Of a stretch of 9,297 nt of DNA, positions 7,203 to 9,297 are shown in pieces; positions within the stretch are counted from its first letter, which is position 1, and each line of letters begins with the position of its first letter. Below the pieces are notes generated by a model that saw only the letters and a list, made by a program, of their open reading frames with translations, was not told where the DNA came from and searched no databases. This stretch comes from an uncultured Chlorobiales bacterium (GTDB lineage Bacteria > Bacteroidota > Chlorobiia > Chlorobiales > Thermochlorobacteraceae). The position numbers and the translations under genes are program-made. The stretch spans positions 1 through 9,297 of the forward strand of contig CALGMC010000061.1 of the NCBI GenBank assembly GCA_937959145.1, read 5' to 3'.

Positions 7203-7278
7203 CGCGCCCGATTTTCAAAGTCCGTAGTTCCATTTCGCTGTATCAACTTTTGCAACCTATCTTTTAATCACAAATTAT

Positions 7279-9138
7279 ATGACCATTCGTCGCCGCGAAG
7301 ACATTCGCAACATTGCTATCATCGCTCACGTTGACCATGGAAAGACCACGCTCGTTGACGCGATTCTCAAACAAACTGGCACGTTCCGAGAAAATCAAAA
7401 AGTCGAGGAGCGAATTATGGACTCCAACCCGCAAGAAAAAGAACGCGGGATTACCATTTTCGCCAAGAACGCAGGCTACAACTACAAAAATCACAAGGTT
7501 AATATCGTCGATACGCCCGGACACGCCGATTTCGGTGGCGAAGTCGAGCGCATTTTGAAAATGGTCGACGGCGCGCTCTTGCTCGTCGACGCGATTGAAG
7601 GACCGATGCCTCAAACGAAATTCGTCTTGCGCCGCGCACTTGAAGCAGGCTTGAAGGTCATTGTCGTCATCAACAAAGTCGACCGCCCGAATGCGCGTCC
7701 CTTGCAAGTGATTGACGAAGTCTTAGACCTCTTCATTCACTTGGGCGCAAACGATGAGCAAATTGATTTTCCTTACATCTTCGCCTCTGGCAAAGACGGC
7801 TACGCCAAAAGGACTCTTGAAGAAGAAGGCAAAGACATTACGCCTTTGCTTGATATGATTTTGGAAAAAATTCCCGCGCCCGAAGCCGACATCGACGCGC
7901 CGTTCCAAATGCTCGTCAATTCATTGGATTACAGCGACTACTTGGGAAAAATTGTCGTCGGCAGAATTATGAAAGGCAAAGTAAAACCCACTGACCCCGT
8001 CGCCTTAGTGGAAAAAACAGAGTCGGGCGTTTCAGTTAAAAAAGCGAAAGTCGCGAAACTCTTTCTCTTTGAAAAACTCGGCAAAGTCGAAGCAACCGAA
8101 GCCAGCGCGGGCGACATTGTCGCGCTCTCTGGCATTGAAGAAGGCAACATCGGCTCAACGCTCTGCCACCCCGATTTCCCGATTGCGCTCGAGCCGCTTT
8201 CCATCACCGAGCCGACAGTCTCGATGTTTTTTTCGGTCAATAATTCTCCCTTTGCAGGTAAAGAAGGAAAGTATGTTACGAGCCGCAACATCCGTGATAG
8301 GCTCTACAAAGAAGTCATCACCAACGTGGCGATGAAGGTCGAAGACACCGACAGTGCCGATACGTTCAAGGTTTCTGGTCGCGGCGAATTGCACCTTTCC
8401 GTGCTGATTGAAACTATGCGACGCGAAGGGTTTGAACTGCAAGTCTCGCGCCCCGAAGTGATTTTGAAACGCGATGAAAATGGCAAACTCCTCGAGCCCT
8501 ACGAATCCGTTACGATTGATGTGCCACAAGATTTCGTCGGCATTGTCATTGAGAAAATGGGCAAGCGCAAAGGCGATATGAAAAACATGGTCTCGCTCGA
8601 AGGCGGCATGACGCGCTTAGAGTTTGAAATTCCGACGCGCGGACTGCTTGGATTTCAATCTGAATTTGTGATGGATACCAAAGGCGAGGGCATTTTAACG
8701 CACATCTTCAAATCCTACGAGCCTTACAAAGGCGAAATCAATTCGCGCCAACTCGGAACGCTCATTTCCGCTGAATCGGGCGAAGCCGTTGCCTACGCAT
8801 TGGCACAACTCGACGACAGAGGCGTTTTCTTTATTGAGCCCGGCACACCTGTCTATGAAGGCATGGTCGTTGGCGAATCAGCCCGCGATTTCGATATGAC
8901 CGTCAATGTTTGCAAAACGAAGAAACTCACCAATATGCGCGCCTCCGGCTCCGACGACGCCTTGAAAATTACGCCGCCGCGCAAATTAACCCTCGAGCAA
9001 TCGCTTGAATTTATCAACGATGACGAACTCGTGGAAGTAACCCCGAAATCAATCCGAATTCGTAAAAAGATTTTGGACGAAACCACACGCAACCGCGAAG
9101 CCAAACGCAAAAAGTCGACCGCAGAAGTCGAAGCCTAA
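7279..9138 (+). CDS. typA: Ribosome-associated GTPase TypA/BipA
   Basis: Complete 619-residue translational GTPase, slightly longer than the ~607 of E. coli BipA because of a charged C-terminal tail. It binds 70S ribosomes, assists 50S assembly, especially at low temperature, and modulates stress responses. GTPase motifs are all present: G1 AHVDHGKT (16-23), G2 RGIT (56-59), G3 DTPGH (78-82) with catalytic His82, G4 NKVD (132-135) and G5 ASGK (169-172). After the G domain come a beta-barrel domain II (about 205-290), EF-G domain III- and V-like folds with GKEGKY (about 327) and GRGELHL (about 367), and the TypA-specific C-terminal domain, recognisable by RQLGTLIS, DDRGVFFIEPGTPVYEGM and LTNMRASGSDD. 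The absence of an EF-G domain IV and presence of this C-terminal domain separate it from EF-G and LepA. The start at 7279 gives the expected 10-residue lead into the G1 strand. No Shine-Dalgarno is seen; the upstream 20 bases are A/T-rich. A terminator follows 20 bases after the stop. Confidence 0.97.
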   Translation: MTIRRREDIRNIAIIAHVDHGKTTLVDAILKQTGTFRENQKVEERIMDSNPQEKERGITIFAKNAGYNYKNHKVNIVDTPGHADFGGEVERILKMVDGALLLVDAIEGPMPQTKFVLRRALEAGLKVIVVINKVDRPNARPLQVIDEVLDLFIHLGANDEQIDFPYIFASGKDGYAKRTLEEEGKDITPLLDMILEKIPAPEADIDAPFQMLVNSLDYSDYLGKIVVGRIMKGKVKPTDPVALVEKTESGVSVKKAKVAKLFLFEKLGKVEATEASAGDIVALSGIEEGNIGSTLCHPDFPIALEPLSITEPTVSMFFSVNNSPFAGKEGKYVTSRNIRDRLYKEVITNVAMKVEDTDSADTFKVSGRGELHLSVLIETMRREGFELQVSRPEVILKRDENGKLLEPYESVTIDVPQDFVGIVIEKMGKRKGDMKNMVSLEGGMTRLEFEIPTRGLLGFQSEFVMDTKGEGILTHIFKSYEPYKGEINSRQLGTLISAESGEAVAYALAQLDDRGVFFIEPGTPVYEGMVVGESARDFDMTVNVCKTKKLTNMRASGSDDALKITPPRKLTLEQSLEFINDDELVEVTPKSIRIRKKILDETTRNREAKRKKSTAEVEA

Positions 9139-9157
9139 CCCAAAATTGTTTTTGCGC

Positions 9158-9186
9158 AAGAAGCCCTCACGAAGAGGGCTTTTTGG
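9158..9186 (+). terminator. Intrinsic terminator of typA
   Basis: Perfect inverted arms AAGCCCTC (9161-9168) and GAGGGCTT (9174-9181) enclose a 5-base loop, and the second arm runs into TTTT (9181-9184). The A-rich bases before the stem (9158-9159) can pair with the T run, so it could also work from the other strand. It lies 20 bases beyond the typA stop, as expected for a Rho-independent terminator. Confidence 0.88.
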
Positions 9187-9194
9187 TTTCAGCA

Positions 9195-9214
9195 ACTCAG
9201 TGAAAACGCTGAGT
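9195..9214. repeat. Short inverted repeat downstream of typA terminator
   Basis: ACTCAG (9195-9200) and CTGAGT (9209-9214) are perfect 6-base arms around an 8-base spacer. No T run follows on either strand, so it is not a standard terminator. It may be a secondary stem protecting the transcript end of a convergent gene, or chance. Confidence 0.3.
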
Positions 9215-9258
9215 CTCAAACGTTAATCACTCACTCTTGCTTAAATACTTGTCGTGTA

Positions 9259-9297
9259 TTACACCGACATCAAAAAATCCTTCAACGCAGAAAAATC
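9259..9297 (-). CDS. Possible C-terminal end of a convergent gene (12 codons plus stop)
   Basis: Read on the - strand from the right edge, 12 codons are open and end in TAA at 9261-9259, giving DFSALKDFLMSV. This looks like a natural amphipathic C terminus, and a convergent gene would fit the bidirectional hairpin between it and typA. The same bases also read on the + strand as a possible start (GTG at 9254, giving VYYTDIKKSFNAEK and still open at the edge), without a ribosome binding site. The window is too short to choose; I slightly favour the - strand because it needs no unusual start codon. Product unknown. Confidence 0.3.
   Translation of the reverse strand, partial: DFSALKDFLMSV

Noticed and set aside
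7054..7278. Riboswitch or small RNA in the typA upstream region
   Set aside because: No strong stem, conserved riboswitch core or terminator-like element could be seen by eye.
7264..7707. 147-codon antisense open frame over the start of typA
   Set aside because: It overlaps the invariant GTPase motifs on the other strand and has no family features.
1..9297. Mobile element, CRISPR array, tRNA/rRNA, phage or defence island
   Set aside because: There are no transposase or integrase motifs, no spaced direct repeats, no tRNA cloverleaf and no abrupt change in composition. All genes have ordinary chromosomal families.

Overview
The window holds ordinary chromosomal genes of a Gram-negative bacterium, most likely from the Bacteroidota/Chlorobiota group. 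Chlorobiota (a Chloroherpeton-like relative) is my best guess, but it is an inference from protein style. The evidence is the character of the TypA and YfhO-family proteins, a lipoprotein-type prolyl oligopeptidase, the lack of a Shine-Dalgarno sequence before all five visible start codons, and TAnnTTTG boxes (the Bacteroidota -7 promoter motif) in two intergenic regions. Base composition looks moderate, roughly in the 40s percent GC by eye; I did not count it.

Layout from left to right. (1) The last 60 codons of hemB (porphobilinogen synthase, tetrapyrrole synthesis), on the + strand. (2) Seven bases later, a complete S9A prolyl oligopeptidase with a lipoprotein-like signal, probably read through from hemB. 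(3) Convergent to it, with only seven bases between the stops, a class I SAM-dependent methyltransferase with a cysteine-rich, zinc-ribbon-like N terminus, on the - strand. (4) Divergent from the methyltransferase across 108 bases, a large YfhO-family polytopic membrane protein, on the + strand. (5) Convergent to that, across 133 bases, a two-receiver response regulator with no output domain, on the - strand; its second receiver is degenerate. (6) Divergent across 225 bases, complete typA/bipA (a ribosome-associated GTPase), on the + strand, followed by a clear intrinsic terminator. (7) At the right edge, the start or end of another gene that cannot be decided from 39 to 44 bases.

The genes do not form one pathway. 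After the hemB/peptidase pair, strand alternates gene by gene, so each of the other genes is probably its own transcription unit. The methyltransferase and the YfhO protein may both act on cell-surface glycans, but that rests only on family tendencies and adjacency.

I found no mobile element, CRISPR array, tRNA, rRNA, phage gene or defence system, and no convincing undescribed system. The most unusual item is the receiver-pseudoreceiver protein, whose second domain has Glu where the phosphorylated Asp should be. No stretch over 300 bases lacks a gene.
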